64,000 nt of DNA, taken from the NCBI RefSeq assembly GCF_018323985.1, contig NZ_AP024590.1, positions 2,852,001 through 2,916,000 of the forward strand, given 5' to 3'. The notes under the pieces are model-generated. The model saw only the letters and a list, made by a program, of their open reading frames with translations, made no database searches and was not told where the DNA came from. A program made the position numbers and the translations under genes. Below, piece by piece: positions 16,202 through 23,899 of this stretch (its first letter is position 1; each line of letters begins with the position of its first letter). This DNA comes from Enterobacter kobei (GTDB lineage: Bacteria; Pseudomonadota; Gammaproteobacteria; Enterobacterales; Enterobacteriaceae).

Positions 16202-16220
16202 TGTGACAGATTTGTGACAA
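16202..16220 (-). promoter_or_regulatory. PhoB-box-like direct repeat upstream of agp
   Basis: On the reverse strand TTGTCACAAATCTGTCACA: two TGTCACA units 11 bp apart, matching the Pho box (CTGTCATAAATCTGTCAC) at 16 of 18 positions. A T-rich stretch (TTATTT) follows directly, closer than the usual Pho-promoter -10, so the promoter layout is uncertain. Confidence 0.5.
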
Positions 16221-16343
16221 TTTTCCTGAAGCGATGCCGCAAAGTTTGGCATGACCAGCAGTAATTTTTCGCGCAGACACCGTTCACGGCAGCAAAGGCC
16301 CTGACTTTCGCTTTACCTTGCGTTGCAAGCCTCGTATGATGAT

Positions 16344-16363
16344 AACTGTATAAATAACCAGTT
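16344..16363. promoter_or_regulatory. Candidate LexA (SOS) box of the DinI/MsgA-family gene
   Basis: AACTGTATAAATAACCAGTT: a 20-bp near-palindrome with the CTGT-N8-CCAG core (one departure from CTGT-N8-ACAG). It closely resembles the box in front of E. coli dinI as I remember it. It sits 12 bases before the start codon. Confidence 0.65.
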
Positions 16364-16375
16364 TCCGGAGGAAGT

Positions 16376-16615
16376 GTGTTTGTAGAGTTAGTTTATGATA
16401 AGCGTAACGTCGCCGGGCTTCCTGGCGCCCGTGAAATCATACTGAACGAACTGACACATCGTGTTCATCGTATTTTTCCCGATGCCGATGTGCGCGTTAA
16501 ACCCATGCAGGCTAATTCACTGAACAGTGATGCCAGTAAAAGCGATCGCGAAAAGCTGAACAGAATGCTGGAAGAGATGTTTGAAGAAGCCGATATGTGG
16601 CTTGTCGCTGACTGA
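16376..16615 (+). CDS. msgA: MsgA / DinI-family protein
   Basis: A 79-residue protein starting at GTG (16376) after a strong GGAGGAA ribosome site. It is close to Salmonella MsgA (macrophage survival gene) and belongs to the DinI family: MFVELVYDKRN at the start, the conserved PDADVRVKPMQAN middle, and an acidic C-terminal helix EEMFEEADMWLV. DinI binds and stabilises RecA filaments; whether MsgA does the same is not known to me. The SOS-type box just upstream suggests LexA control. It stands between agp (divergent) and an unknown exported protein. Confidence 0.88.
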   Translation: MFVELVYDKRNVAGLPGAREIILNELTHRVHRIFPDADVRVKPMQANSLNSDASKSDREKLNRMLEEMFEEADMWLVAD

Positions 16616-16630
16616 TCACCTGTGATTTCA

Positions 16631-16666
16631 CAGGCCGGTATCGCGCATCAGTCGTATACCGGCCTG
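16631..16666 (+). terminator. Hairpin after msgA
   Basis: An 11-bp perfect stem (CAGGCCGGTAT with complement ATACCGGCCTG) and a 14-base loop, 15 bases after the msgA stop. No T run follows, so it may act with Rho or as an mRNA-end stabiliser. Confidence 0.5.
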
Positions 16667-16819
16667 TACAGTACCGCGCCCGGAAAGCCTGCTGTTCCTT
16701 CCCTCACCTCTTTCTTTTCCTGCCGTAGCATATCGCATCGGACTAATTATATTCACTAGCTGTATATATCGTCATCACTCAAACTGTCGATATGATTGTG
16801 CTCAAAGACAGCGCTTTCT

Positions 16820-16858
16820 TTTAATGCCATAAAACCTAAAAATAATCAGGGCATTAAA
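16820..16858 (+). repeat. Inverted repeat covering the ribosome site of the next gene
   Basis: TTTAATGCC (16820-16828) and GGCATTAAA (16850-16858) form a 9-bp stem with a 21-base loop. The 3' arm covers the AAAG just before the ATG at 16861. Confidence 0.5.
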
Positions 16859-16860
16859 GA

Positions 16861-17220
16861 ATGAGATATGTTTTAACCTTTGTTTTACTTTGGATGTTGA
16901 CCTCGCCTTCCTTTGCTTTTTCGCTGGAAAACTCCGTCATCAACCTGCGTTGCCCGCAGCGCGGACAAATAGAAGTGATCCTTCATCGCTATGAGCATAC
17001 TCAGGAGTCATGGGGGAAGGATAACTTTGAAACCGGGGGTGGTCATTTACGGAAAGGTTCGTTGCTGATCGTGGAGTTTGCCAATCTCGACAAGATGATT
17101 TACGACCAGTCGACAAGTCAGTTTTTCTTCCACTATGCGGAACAACGTAAGCTGGTGCAGTGCCAGCTGCTGAGTATTACGAATACCTACCCCGTCAACA
17201 CGCCGTATTATCGCGAATAA
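16861..17220 (+). CDS. Unknown small exported protein
   Basis: A 119-residue protein with a typical signal peptide (hydrophobic MRYVLTFVLLWML, cleavage near SFAFS, residue 20). The mature part is about 100 residues with two cysteines (CPQRG and LVQCQL), probably a disulfide, and mixed beta-like segments. I recognise no family. It lies between msgA and the convergent tRNA-Ser gene. Codon use looks ordinary for the window but the flanking DNA (16670-16860) is A+T-rich. The start is supported by the signal peptide; an inverted repeat spans its ribosome site. Confidence 0.65.
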   Translation: MRYVLTFVLLWMLTSPSFAFSLENSVINLRCPQRGQIEVILHRYEHTQESWGKDNFETGGGHLRKGSLLIVEFANLDKMIYDQSTSQFFFHYAEQRKLVQCQLLSITNTYPVNTPYYRE

Positions 17221-17295
17221 AAAAGGGTGTTATGACAGTGAAAACGTAATGGGTGGGTATGGGGGGATCGAGGAAATTCTGAAGCCAGAAAAACA

Positions 17296-17321
17296 AAGGG
17301 GTTACCTGATGGTAACCCCTT
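17296..17321 (-). terminator. Rho-independent terminator of tRNA-Ser
   Basis: An 11-bp stem AAGGGGTTACC/GGTAACCCCTT with TGAT loop; on the reverse strand it is followed by TTTGTTTTTC, a good T run. It lies 9 bp after the tRNA 3' end. Confidence 0.9.
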
Positions 17322-17329
17322 GTTTAATC

Positions 17330-17417
17330 TGGCGGAAGCGCAGAGATTCGAACTCTGGAACCCTTTCGGGTCGCCGGTTTTCAAGACCGGTGCCTTCAAC
17401 CGCTCGGCCACACTTCC
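17330..17417 (-). tRNA. serT: tRNA-Ser (anticodon UGA)
   Basis: An 88-nt gene on the reverse strand beginning GGAAGTGTGGCCGAG and ending with an encoded CCA. The anticodon loop reads CTTGAAA, with the anticodon TGA at 17381-17383. The long variable arm (CGACCCGAAAGGGT) is typical of class II tRNA-Ser, and the T loop TTCGAATC is intact. It appears the same as E. coli serT and sits on the same side of yccA. Confidence 0.98.
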
Positions 17418-17548
17418 GGAATGAGGCGCACTATAAACATCCCGGTGCGCCATGTAAAGCACCATTTTTATCGTTTGGCTGAAAAACCGTCAAAACGCGT
17501 TTAATTGACTGAAATAACAACACAATGACTATTTATTCAGCATAAAAC

Positions 17549-19177
17549 TCAGTGTTTTTTGATAAAAATATCTTTCGTTAAAAAGTAGCCGAGGCGATCG
17601 GGTGTAAAACCCCCGACCCAGGGTTTCACCAGATGCGTCCTGACATGGTGATAAACCGGCACGGCGGGCACATCCTGTGCCAGGATATCTTCAGCCTGCT
17701 GATAATATTTCCCGCGCTCCTCTACGTTTGCAGCCTTTGCTGCGTTTTGCATAGCCGTATCATAAGCCGGATTGCTGTAGCCGGTGGTGTTCTCACTGTC
17801 CCCGGTACGGAAGGTGTTCAGGAAGGTGGCGGCATCATCGTAATCGGCAATCCACGCATAACGCACCGCATCAAAATTGCCGGTATGCATGGTATCAAGC
17901 ATGGTCTTCCATTCCTGGTTTTGCAGTTTCGCTACAACGCCCAGATTCTTTTTCCACATTGAGCTGACCGCAATGGCGATGCGCTGATGGGTTTCCATGG
18001 TGTTGTAAAGCAGATTGAAGCTCAGCGGATGTGCTTCGTTAAAGCCCGCCTCGTTGAGCAGTCGTCTGGCTTCTGCCAGGCGTTTCTCTTCAGGCCAGGC
18101 GGCATAATCAGGATTATGCAGACTCACGCCGCCGATCTCAGGCTGGCTTATCACCCACGCCGGGCGCTGCCCTTGCCCCATCACTTTCGCCGCGATAATG
18201 TCTTTGTCCAGACCCATGTTAAGCGCGCGACGCACCCGCGGGTCGTTGAAAGGGGCTTTAGTGGTATTAAACTGATAGTAGTAGGTCGCCAGCTGCGGTG
18301 AAATATGAACCTGATCGCCGAGGGTCTTTTTAAGCTGCGCAAACTGATTCACCGGGATGGTATTCGTGATGTCAATCTCACCGGCTTTGTAGCGGTTTAC
18401 ATCCGCCGTTTCAGCATTGATGGGCAGATAAGTGACGCTGTTGATCACCGTGTGTTTATCATCCCAATAGCGCGCATTACGCACAGCGACGATTTTTTCG
18501 TTCACGACCCATTCACTGAGCTTATAGGCACCGCTGGCAACAAAGTGATCAGGCTTGGTCCACTTATCGCCAAAGCGGCCAATCAGTACTTTGTCAATCG
18601 GCACCAGCGAGGGATGCCCCAGCATTGCCAGGAACGCGGCGGTTGGCTGCGTCAGCGTGACTTCCAGGGTGGTATCGTTGAGCGCTTTTACCCCTAATGA
18701 GGTCGGTGGCTGCTTGCCCTGTGCAATCTCAGCAGCATTAACGATATGCATATTGCCGGGATAGCTGGCATACGGGGAACCCGTTTTTGGATCGACCAGC
18801 CGTTGCCAGCTCCAGACCACATCCTGAGCGGTAATAGCCGTGCCGTCAGACCAGGTTACGCCCGGTCGTAAATGGAAGGTCCATACGGTGCTGTCTTTAT
18901 TCTCCCATTTCTCCGCCAGACCCGGTTCAATAGTGCCATCGGGCTTCACCGACACCAGCCCTTCGAACAAATCCCTGATAATGTTGAATTCGACGTCGCT
19001 TTCGACTTTATGCGGATCGAGCGAAGCCGGTTCGCTACCGTTGTTTCTGACCAGCGTTTGCGTCGCGGCCAACTCGGTACCTGGCGGTACTACTGCCGCA
19101 AAAGTTGCGGTACTGGCGGATAGCAGGCAGCCAGCGAGCATAGTCATTCTGAAAATATGCGTTTTACGTGATTTCAT
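17549..19177 (-). CDS. Orphan OppA/MppA-type oligopeptide-binding protein
   Basis: A 542-residue periplasmic solute-binding protein of the SBP_bac_5 family. It has a signal peptide (hydrophobic MLAGCLLSASTATFA, cleavage near residue 27) and the family signatures NNGSEPASLDPHKVE, VTWSDGTAITAQDVV and NDPRVRRALNMGLDK. It resembles OppA and MppA. The ATG at 19175-19177 was chosen because an AAGG ribosome site lies nine bases upstream; an ATG eight codons earlier is less likely. No permease or ATPase genes are adjacent, so it must feed a transporter encoded elsewhere, as MppA does with Opp, or act in murein peptide sensing. Specificity is not known. Confidence 0.88.
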   Translation of the reverse strand: MKSRKTHIFRMTMLAGCLLSASTATFAAVVPPGTELAATQTLVRNNGSEPASLDPHKVESDVEFNIIRDLFEGLVSVKPDGTIEPGLAEKWENKDSTVWTFHLRPGVTWSDGTAITAQDVVWSWQRLVDPKTGSPYASYPGNMHIVNAAEIAQGKQPPTSLGVKALNDTTLEVTLTQPTAAFLAMLGHPSLVPIDKVLIGRFGDKWTKPDHFVASGAYKLSEWVVNEKIVAVRNARYWDDKHTVINSVTYLPINAETADVNRYKAGEIDITNTIPVNQFAQLKKTLGDQVHISPQLATYYYQFNTTKAPFNDPRVRRALNMGLDKDIIAAKVMGQGQRPAWVISQPEIGGVSLHNPDYAAWPEEKRLAEARRLLNEAGFNEAHPLSFNLLYNTMETHQRIAIAVSSMWKKNLGVVAKLQNQEWKTMLDTMHTGNFDAVRYAWIADYDDAATFLNTFRTGDSENTTGYSNPAYDTAMQNAAKAANVEERGKYYQQAEDILAQDVPAVPVYHHVRTHLVKPWVGGFTPDRLGYFLTKDIFIKKH

Positions 19178-19450
19178 TTTATTTGCCTTATCCCTGAACA
19201 TGTTGACACCCCGACTATCACTCTTAGCGAGGGATGCTTAATAAGGCAATATTTTTCAGTGACCTATAAGAGCTTGATCTGATTATTTCCTCAGAATGCG
19301 CACTCCTGCTGCCGGGTGCTTTTTATAAAGAATTTAATGCTATCGTCATGGGACTATTGTCAGCGTAAAGATGGGTAAAACTGCTATCGCCTGCGGGCTG
19401 GTTTTTTCTATTCTTCACAACTAATTACATCTGTCATAAGAGAGTGACGT

Positions 19451-20110
19451 ATGGATCGTATAGTAAGTTCATCGCGCGAGCGTACCTCGCTGCTCAGTAC
19501 GCATAAAGTGTTGCGTAATACCTATTTCATGTTGAGCCTGACGCTGGCATTTTCAGCGTTAACCGCCACGGTCAGTACTATGCTCGCCCTGCCCTCGCCG
19601 GGATTCCTGCTGACTATTGTCGGTATGTATGGGCTGATGTTCCTGACTTATAAGCTGGCTGATAAGCCGTCCGGTATTCTGGCGGCATTCGCCTTTACCG
19701 GTTTCCTGGGTTATATCCTGGGGCCAATGCTTAATGCCTATCTGTCTGCGGGCATGGGCGATCTGATCGGCCTGGCGCTTGGCGGTACCGCACTGACCTT
19801 CTTCTGCTGCTCGGCTTATGTGTTAACCACCCGCAAAGATATGTCATTCCTGGGCGGTATGCTGATGGCGGGAATTGTGGTCGTGCTGATTGGCATGGTG
19901 GCAAACATCTTCCTGCAACTGCCGGCCCTGCACCTGGCGATCAGCGCCGTGTTTATTCTGATTTCAACGGGTGCGATCCTGTTTGAAACCAGCAATATCA
20001 TTCACGGTGGTGAAACCAACTATCTGCGCGCAACCGTAAGCCTGTACGTTTCGCTGTACAATATCTTTGTCAGCCTGCTCAGTATCCTGGGTTTCTCCAG
20101 CAGAAACTAA
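19451..20110 (+). CDS. yccA: YccA, FtsH-modulating Bax-inhibitor-family membrane protein
   Basis: A 219-residue inner-membrane protein with seven predicted helices, matching E. coli YccA in length and sequence (start MDRIVSSSRERTSLLSTHKVL). YccA is a substrate and inhibitor of the membrane protease FtsH and belongs to the UPF0005/BI-1 family. The cytoplasmic N-terminal tail needed for its degradation by FtsH is present. It is divergent from the peptide-binding protein and followed by a terminator and tusE, as in E. coli. Confidence 0.96.
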   Translation: MDRIVSSSRERTSLLSTHKVLRNTYFMLSLTLAFSALTATVSTMLALPSPGFLLTIVGMYGLMFLTYKLADKPSGILAAFAFTGFLGYILGPMLNAYLSAGMGDLIGLALGGTALTFFCCSAYVLTTRKDMSFLGGMLMAGIVVVLIGMVANIFLQLPALHLAISAVFILISTGAILFETSNIIHGGETNYLRATVSLYVSLYNIFVSLLSILGFSSRN

Positions 20111-20130
20111 GCCATAACGCTCCGGTAAGG

Positions 20131-20153
20131 CCCCGCTTATGCGGGGATTTTTT
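20131..20153 (+). terminator. Rho-independent terminator of yccA
   Basis: Stem CCCCGC/GCGGGG with TTAT loop followed by ATTTTTTATTT, 20 bases after the yccA stop. Confidence 0.9.
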
Positions 20154-20197
20154 ATTTGCTAAACTACCTGCGTTTTTGACTGACTCTGCGATGCACT

Positions 20198-20527
20198 ATG
20201 TTGACTTATCAAGGCCGTGAGATTGAAACCGATAGCGAAGGCTATCTGCAGGACACCACCGAGTGGAGCGAGGCGCTGGCTGAGCTGATTGCCGAAAAAG
20301 AGGGCATCACGCTGGCGGCCGAACACTGGGAAGTGGTGCGTTTTGTGCGCGATTTTTACCTGGAGTTTAATACGTCACCGGCGATCCGCATGCTGGTGAA
20401 AGCCATGGCGAACAAATTTGGCGAGGAGAAAGGCAACAGCCGCTATCTGTATCGCCTGTTCCCCAAAGGCCCGGCGAAACAGGCCACCAAAATCGCCGGT
20501 CTGCCTAAACCGGTGAAATGCATTTAA
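20198..20527 (+). CDS. tusE: TusE sulfurtransferase (tRNA 2-thiouridine synthesis)
   Basis: A 109-residue DsrC-family protein, same length as E. coli TusE. The flexible C-terminal arm ends KPVKCI, with the penultimate cysteine (Cys108) that takes the persulfide from TusBCD and hands it to MnmA for s2U34 of tRNA. It acts in the cytoplasm. It overlaps the convergent yccX stop codon by four bases. Confidence 0.97.
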   Translation: MLTYQGREIETDSEGYLQDTTEWSEALAELIAEKEGITLAAEHWEVVRFVRDFYLEFNTSPAIRMLVKAMANKFGEEKGNSRYLYRLFPKGPAKQATKIAGLPKPVKCI

Positions 20528-20814
20528 TAGCGAATATCAAAGCGGGTATACGCCTGTGCGGATTGGTGGGGTTCGGTTAATACCTTCTCTACCCGCGCAC
20601 TGCGAGGCCCGCCAGCTTTTAGCCAGGCCACCAGCGCTTCAACCTGTCCGGCATCGCCGCAGGCCACCACCTCCACACTGCCGTCATCGAGATTACGCGC
20701 ATAACCGGTAAGCCCCAGGCGCTGCGCTTCATGCTGCGTGCTGTAACGAAATCCCACGCCCTGCACACTGCCATGCACCCAGCATTTGACGCCCTGAGAG
20801 GTCTGGTTTTCCAT
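20524..20814 (-). CDS. yccX: YccX acylphosphatase
   Basis: A 96-residue acylphosphatase. The signature loop GSVQGVGFRYST holds the catalytic arginine, and YARNLDDGSVEVVACG carries the catalytic asparagine. E. coli YccX is 92 residues. It hydrolyses carboxyl-phosphate bonds such as acetyl phosphate in the cytoplasm. A GGAGC ribosome site precedes the ATG. Convergent with tusE, as in E. coli; an EAL-like gene lies upstream in the same direction. Confidence 0.96.
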   Translation of the reverse strand: MENQTSQGVKCWVHGSVQGVGFRYSTQHEAQRLGLTGYARNLDDGSVEVVACGDAGQVEALVAWLKAGGPRSARVEKVLTEPHQSAQAYTRFDIRY

Positions 20815-20869
20815 TTTCTGCTCCTTTCAACATGATGGTAAGGTTAAGTTTAGCGTCCTGTTGCCGTCT

Positions 20870-21535
20870 TCACAGTAACCAGTTCAGTTTCTCCAGCGGA
20901 ACCTGACGGTAAAATGAGCCCTGCACGCCCCAAATCCCGGCGTCCTGTAATACCGGCAGACAGCGGCGATCGGTAACGCCACGCACCACGACCTTGTCAC
21001 AATAGCGGCGAAGATTTTTGATTAATACCGGGAACGTCGGTTTTACCACTTCTTCCTTAAAAAAAATGCTGTTGAGGATCACCGCTTCAAAATGCTGGCT
21101 CATCAGCCCGGTGACGTTCGCCCGGCCACCGCCCACATCGCTCAGCCACATGGCGTTGTGGATCCCCTGTAGTTCATCACGAACATCTGCAATAGGCTCA
21201 GCCAGCGCCAGCCGCACAAAGGGTAATGTCGATAATAAGCCTCGCAAAGCAGCGTCATAACTTAATAACACCGCGGAGGCTGCATCGAATACAGGCAACG
21301 TGACCAGCACATTACGCCCCCTGATCCAGGCTGACTGCTTTGCCACCCGCCCGAGCTGTTCATACAGATAATCGCGTTTTTCGTCCGTACTCCAGCCCGC
21401 CACGATCAGTTCCGGATGCAGCACCTGTTGTCCTTCTTTTTCGAGACGGGTTTGTAACTCCACGCCCAGTAATTGTCCCGACAGGCTGGTGATCGGTTCG
21501 GCGACAAACTGGTAGCGATACGGTGTGGTGGTCAT
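20870..21535 (-). CDS. Degenerate EAL-domain protein (YdiV-like)
   Basis: A 221-residue stand-alone EAL domain. The glutamate of the EAL motif is recognisable in LGVELQTRL, and the C-terminal QGSFYRQVPLEKL matches the QGYxFxxP end. However the metal-binding asparagine is Thr (VLVTLP), the DDFG loop reads SDVGGG, and the KID aspartate region reads VILNSIFF. It should therefore not cleave cyclic di-GMP, and is more like regulators such as YdiV that act by protein binding. It is a single gene between yccX and rlmI; I do not recall it at this place in E. coli K-12. Partner and role are unknown. Confidence 0.82.
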   Translation of the reverse strand: MTTTPYRYQFVAEPITSLSGQLLGVELQTRLEKEGQQVLHPELIVAGWSTDEKRDYLYEQLGRVAKQSAWIRGRNVLVTLPVFDAASAVLLSYDAALRGLLSTLPFVRLALAEPIADVRDELQGIHNAMWLSDVGGGRANVTGLMSQHFEAVILNSIFFKEEVVKPTFPVLIKNLRRYCDKVVVRGVTDRRCLPVLQDAGIWGVQGSFYRQVPLEKLNWLL

Positions 21536-21716
21536 ATTTTATCCAGAATTATGAATGCATTAGCGATTGCCGGGCATTCTATAAAGGCGGGCTGACAGGT
21601 CGTGTCATTCTTGGCGGCAAAGATGGGCGGGCGGATTATCAGCCGGTACATTGCAATTCATGGCCGAACTCGGGAAAATGGCGGCCATTTTCTTCAATAT
21701 GACAAATAAGCCAATT

Positions 21717-22907
21717 ATGAGTGTACGTTTAGTGTTAACCAAAGGGCGCGAGAAGTCGTTACTGCGCCGTCATCCCTGGGTCTTCTCCGGTGCGGTCGCT
21801 CGCATGGAAGGCAAAGCCAGCCTCGGTGAAACCATTGATATTGTCGATCATCAGGGAAAATGGTTGGCACGTGGCGCGTACTCCCCCGCGTCGCAGATCC
21901 GTGCGCGTGTCTGGACATTCGACAAAGAGGAAAGCATTGACATTGCTTTCTTCACCCGCCGTCTGCAGCAGGCACAGCAGTGGCGTGACTGGCTGGCGAA
22001 ACGTGATGGTCTGGACAGCTATCGTCTGATCGCCGGCGAATCTGACGGTATGCCGGGGATCACGATCGATCGTTTTGGCGATTTCCTCGTCCTGCAACTG
22101 CTGAGCGCGGGAGCGGAATATCAGCGTCCGGCGCTGATCGCTGCGCTGCAGGCCTGCTATCCCTCCTGCTCTATCTACGATCGCAGCGATGTGGCGGTGC
22201 GTAAAAAAGAAGGAATGGAGTTGACGCAAGGTCTGGTGGTCGGCGATCTGCCGCCTGCGCTGCTGCCTATTGAAGAGAACGGCATGAAGCTGCTGGTAGA
22301 TATTCAGACCGGGCACAAAACCGGTTATTACCTCGATCAGCGTGACAGCCGTCTGGCAACCCGCCGCTATGTTGAGGACAAACGCGTACTCAACTGCTTC
22401 TCCTATACCGGTGGTTTTGCCGTCTCCGCGCTGATGGGCGGATGTCGCCAGGTAGTCAGCGTCGATACCTCCCAGGAAGCACTGGACGTGGCCCGTCAGA
22501 ACGTTGAGCTTAACAAACTCGATCTCAGCAAAGCGGAATTTGTGCGCGATGACGTGTTCAAGCTGCTGCGCAAATACCGCGATCAGGGGGACAAATTCGA
22601 CGTAATCGTGATGGATCCGCCGAAGTTTGTTGAAAACAAAAGCCAGCTGATGGGCGCCTGCCGTGGTTATAAAGACATTAATATGCTGGCGATCCAGCTG
22701 CTCAACCCCGGCGGCGTACTGTTAACTTTCTCCTGCTCAGGCCTGATGACCACCGATTTATTTCAGAAAATCATTGCCGACGCCGCAATTGATGCGGGGC
22801 GTGATGTACAATTTATAGAGCAGTTCCGACAGGCCGCCGATCACCCGGTGATCGCCCCTTATCCGGAAGGACTGTATCTGAAAGGGTTTGCCTGCCGCAT
22901 CATGTAA
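21717..22907 (+). CDS. rlmI: RlmI 23S rRNA m5C1962 methyltransferase
   Basis: With the ATG at 21717 the protein is 396 residues, equal to E. coli RlmI; a 22-residue upstream extension has no homology. It has an N-terminal PUA domain (KGREKSLLRRHPWVFSGAV), then the Rossmann methyltransferase with SAM loop NCFSYTGGFAVSA and catalytic MDPPKF. The Cys motif FSCSG near the C-terminus is present. It methylates C1962 of 23S rRNA. Gene order rlmI-hspQ is as in E. coli. Confidence 0.97.
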   Translation: MSVRLVLTKGREKSLLRRHPWVFSGAVARMEGKASLGETIDIVDHQGKWLARGAYSPASQIRARVWTFDKEESIDIAFFTRRLQQAQQWRDWLAKRDGLDSYRLIAGESDGMPGITIDRFGDFLVLQLLSAGAEYQRPALIAALQACYPSCSIYDRSDVAVRKKEGMELTQGLVVGDLPPALLPIEENGMKLLVDIQTGHKTGYYLDQRDSRLATRRYVEDKRVLNCFSYTGGFAVSALMGGCRQVVSVDTSQEALDVARQNVELNKLDLSKAEFVRDDVFKLLRKYRDQGDKFDVIVMDPPKFVENKSQLMGACRGYKDINMLAIQLLNPGGVLLTFSCSGLMTTDLFQKIIADAAIDAGRDVQFIEQFRQAADHPVIAPYPEGLYLKGFACRIM

Positions 22908-22967
22908 CTTGATATTTGGATCGTTGCCCACATATTTGGTGTCAGTAACGGTTCTCTGGAGGAGACT

Positions 22968-23285
22968 ATGATTGCCAGCAAATATGGTATCGGCCAGCAA
23001 GTGCGCCACACACTGTTAGGCTATTTAGGTGTGGTGGTGGACATTGATCCCGAATATTCACTTGATAAGCCGTCAGCGGATGAGCTGGCAGTCGATGAGG
23101 ATTTGCGCGGTGCCCCCTGGTATCACGTGGTGATGGAAGACGACAACGGCCAGCCGGTGCATACCTATCTGGCCGAGGCGCAGCTCACCAGTGAGATTCA
23201 GGCCGAGCATCCTGAGCAGCCCTCAATGGACGAACTGGCACAGACCATCCGCAAACAGCTACAGGCACCCCGCCTGCGTAACTGA
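22968..23285 (+). CDS. hspQ: HspQ heat-shock protein / Lon specificity factor
   Basis: A 105-residue protein matching E. coli HspQ (start MIASKYGIGQQVRH; YHVVMEDDNGQPVHTYLAE in the core). HspQ is sigma-32 controlled, binds hemimethylated oriC DNA and works as a substrate and enhancer of Lon. It has a GGAGGAG ribosome site and is followed by a strong terminator shared with the convergent yccU. Confidence 0.96.
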   Translation: MIASKYGIGQQVRHTLLGYLGVVVDIDPEYSLDKPSADELAVDEDLRGAPWYHVVMEDDNGQPVHTYLAEAQLTSEIQAEHPEQPSMDELAQTIRKQLQAPRLRN

Positions 23286-23287
23286 AC

Positions 23288-23312
23288 AAACCCCGCTGGT
23301 GCGGGGTTTTTT
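23288..23312. terminator. Terminator between convergent hspQ and yccU
   Basis: Stem AAACCCCGC/GCGGGGTTT with TGGT loop, followed by TTT on the + strand; A residues before the stem give a T run for the opposite direction too. Confidence 0.9.
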
Positions 23313-23314
23313 AT

Positions 23315-23728
23315 TTAGCGCGCGAGACCCAGTCGTGGGTTCTCAATCGCCGGGCAACGATCCATCACGACATTCAGACCTGCCTCTCCGGCCAGCACGG
23401 CCGCCTGCTCATTGATCACGCCAAGCTGTAACCACAGGGTTTTAGCGCCTACCGCGATAGCATCCTGCGCCACGCCCCAGGCCGCTTCGGAATTGCGGAA
23501 CACATCCACCATGTCTATTTTTTCCGGCACCTCCGCCAGCGTACCGTAACCCTGCTGTCCGAGCAGCGTTTTACCGGCGACTTTGGGCGAGACCGGGATC
23601 ACGTGATAACCCTGATCGAGCAGGTATTTCATCACACGGTAGCTCGGGCGATCGGGTTTGTCGCTTGCGCCCACCAGCGCAATGGTATGGGTCGACTTCA
23701 GAATGCCAGCAATATCGGTTTCTTTCAT
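23315..23728 (-). CDS. yccU: YccU CoA-binding protein
   Basis: A 137-residue Rossmann-fold protein with the ATG at 23728, equal in length to E. coli YccU; the upstream extension of the frame has no homology. The segment THTIALVGASDKPDRPSY is the nucleotide or CoA-binding turn of the CoA_binding_2 family, and TLWLQLGVINEQAA is also conserved. Function beyond CoA binding is unknown. An AGGACAT-type ribosome site precedes it. Convergent with hspQ, as in E. coli. Confidence 0.93.
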   Translation of the reverse strand: MKETDIAGILKSTHTIALVGASDKPDRPSYRVMKYLLDQGYHVIPVSPKVAGKTLLGQQGYGTLAEVPEKIDMVDVFRNSEAAWGVAQDAIAVGAKTLWLQLGVINEQAAVLAGEAGLNVVMDRCPAIENPRLGLAR

Positions 23729-23899
23729 TATGTCCTCCAGGCTAGTCAATCCAGTGTACGTCAAAGCTCTACAGGCAACCATTTATCCCATACCTCTGCA
23801 TGAGAGAAAAAACCTGCGCCTGTCTATATGTTAGTAAACAAAAGCGCCCTGAAAACTTTAAACATTCTCGCGACCCACCCGACAGTGCAGGAGATACCC

